From Amphritea sp. (lineage in GTDB: Bacteria; Pseudomonadota; Gammaproteobacteria; Pseudomonadales; Balneatricaceae): a stretch of DNA of 32,899 nucleotides. Shown here one piece after another: positions 32,723 to 32,899 of this stretch; position 1 is the stretch's first letter; every line of letters begins with the position of its first letter. The notes beneath the pieces are model-generated. The model was not told where the DNA came from. It ran no database searches and was given only the letters and a program-made list of their open reading frames with translations. The translations under genes and the position numbers were made by a program. Location: positions 1 to 32,899 of the forward strand of contig JAIBCZ010000004.1 in assembly GCA_024679645.1 (NCBI GenBank), read 5' to 3'.

Positions 32723-32899
32723 ACTATTCTGATAAAGCCTCACTCTTTTCGAATAGCAAGCCGGGGCTTTCTTGTATCTGGAAGCCAGGCTGTGACTAGT
32801 TTGAATCTTGAGCCATTTAAAGAGAGTAGGGCTGAAACAGGCATGGGCTTGTTGTTGTACATGTTGGCCCGGAATAGCGCACCAGTGAGTAAATGTTGC
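32723..32899. other. Right flank, no gene identified
   Basis: Beyond the fourth tRNA end and its terminator-like unit nothing codes convincingly up to the window edge. A perfect 7-bp hairpin, CATCGCT-N7-AGCGATG at 32662-32682, lies just before the fourth copy and has no clear role. Confidence 0.4.

Noticed and set aside
32590-32799. 69-codon frame across the fourth tRNA end
   Set aside because: It runs through the tRNA remnant and terminator-like units, which explain the sequence better.

Overview
The window looks like the chromosome of a marine gammaproteobacterium of the Oceanospirillaceae/Pseudomonadales type. The left 6.7 kb holds a conserved housekeeping block in the order spoT (cut by the window edge), rpoZ, gmk, yicC, rph, a Crc-like protein and pyrE, which is the order known from Pseudomonas and relatives. 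A Crc homologue without nuclease residues supports this placement, and the DMSP genes further right fit a marine lifestyle. No species is claimed.

An intact tRNA-Phe(GAA) gene at 6739-6814 marks the edge of a genomic island of about 25.6 kb. The last 51 bases of the tRNA region (6766-6816) recur at 32411-32461 with one mismatch, so these are the probable att sites. Beyond that copy lie two older, more decayed tRNA-Phe 3' ends (32508-32564 and 32707-32722). Each of the four tRNA ends is followed by a similar AAGCCT...GGGCTTT hairpin, so this locus has probably been used repeatedly. A motif pair (TCTGGTCG repeats plus TCTTTGCTGCAAT) is present just inside both ends and may be integrase arm sites.

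Inside the island, from left to right: (1) 7.2-8.4 kb, a small unknown gene and a ParA/ribbon-helix-helix partition-like pair with a palindromic upstream region. (2) 8.9-19.8 kb, a complete dddD-type DMSP catabolic cluster: dddT (BCCT importer), a degenerate iron-ADH paralogue, dddD (DMSP CoA-transferase/lyase), then divergently dddB, dddC and the LysR regulator dddR. Together they should import DMSP, release DMS, and convert the 3-hydroxypropionate part to acetyl-CoA. (3) 20.3-23.3 kb, a P4-like integrase and a tight four-gene operon of unknown function that starts with a glycine-zipper-like peptide and ends with a DUF2787-like protein. (4) 23.5-28.6 kb, a second integrase, an AlpA-like excisionase, a DUF927-like ATPase and two small unknown ORFs in one frame separated by a single stop codon. 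(5) 28.9-31.8 kb, a three-gene ABC-3C (ABC three-component) anti-element module, bracketed by two diverged direct repeats of about 100 bp.

The island therefore looks composite: a metabolic cargo (DMSP use) and a conflict-system cargo, with two recombinases and no recognisable relaxase, type IV secretion or capsid genes. The most unusual points are the ADH paralogue that has lost all four metal ligands while sitting between dddD and dddT, the diverged repeats around the ABC-3C genes, the stack of tRNA-Phe ends, and the uncharacterised glycine-zipper operon. All family calls come from reading motifs by eye; no database search was possible.
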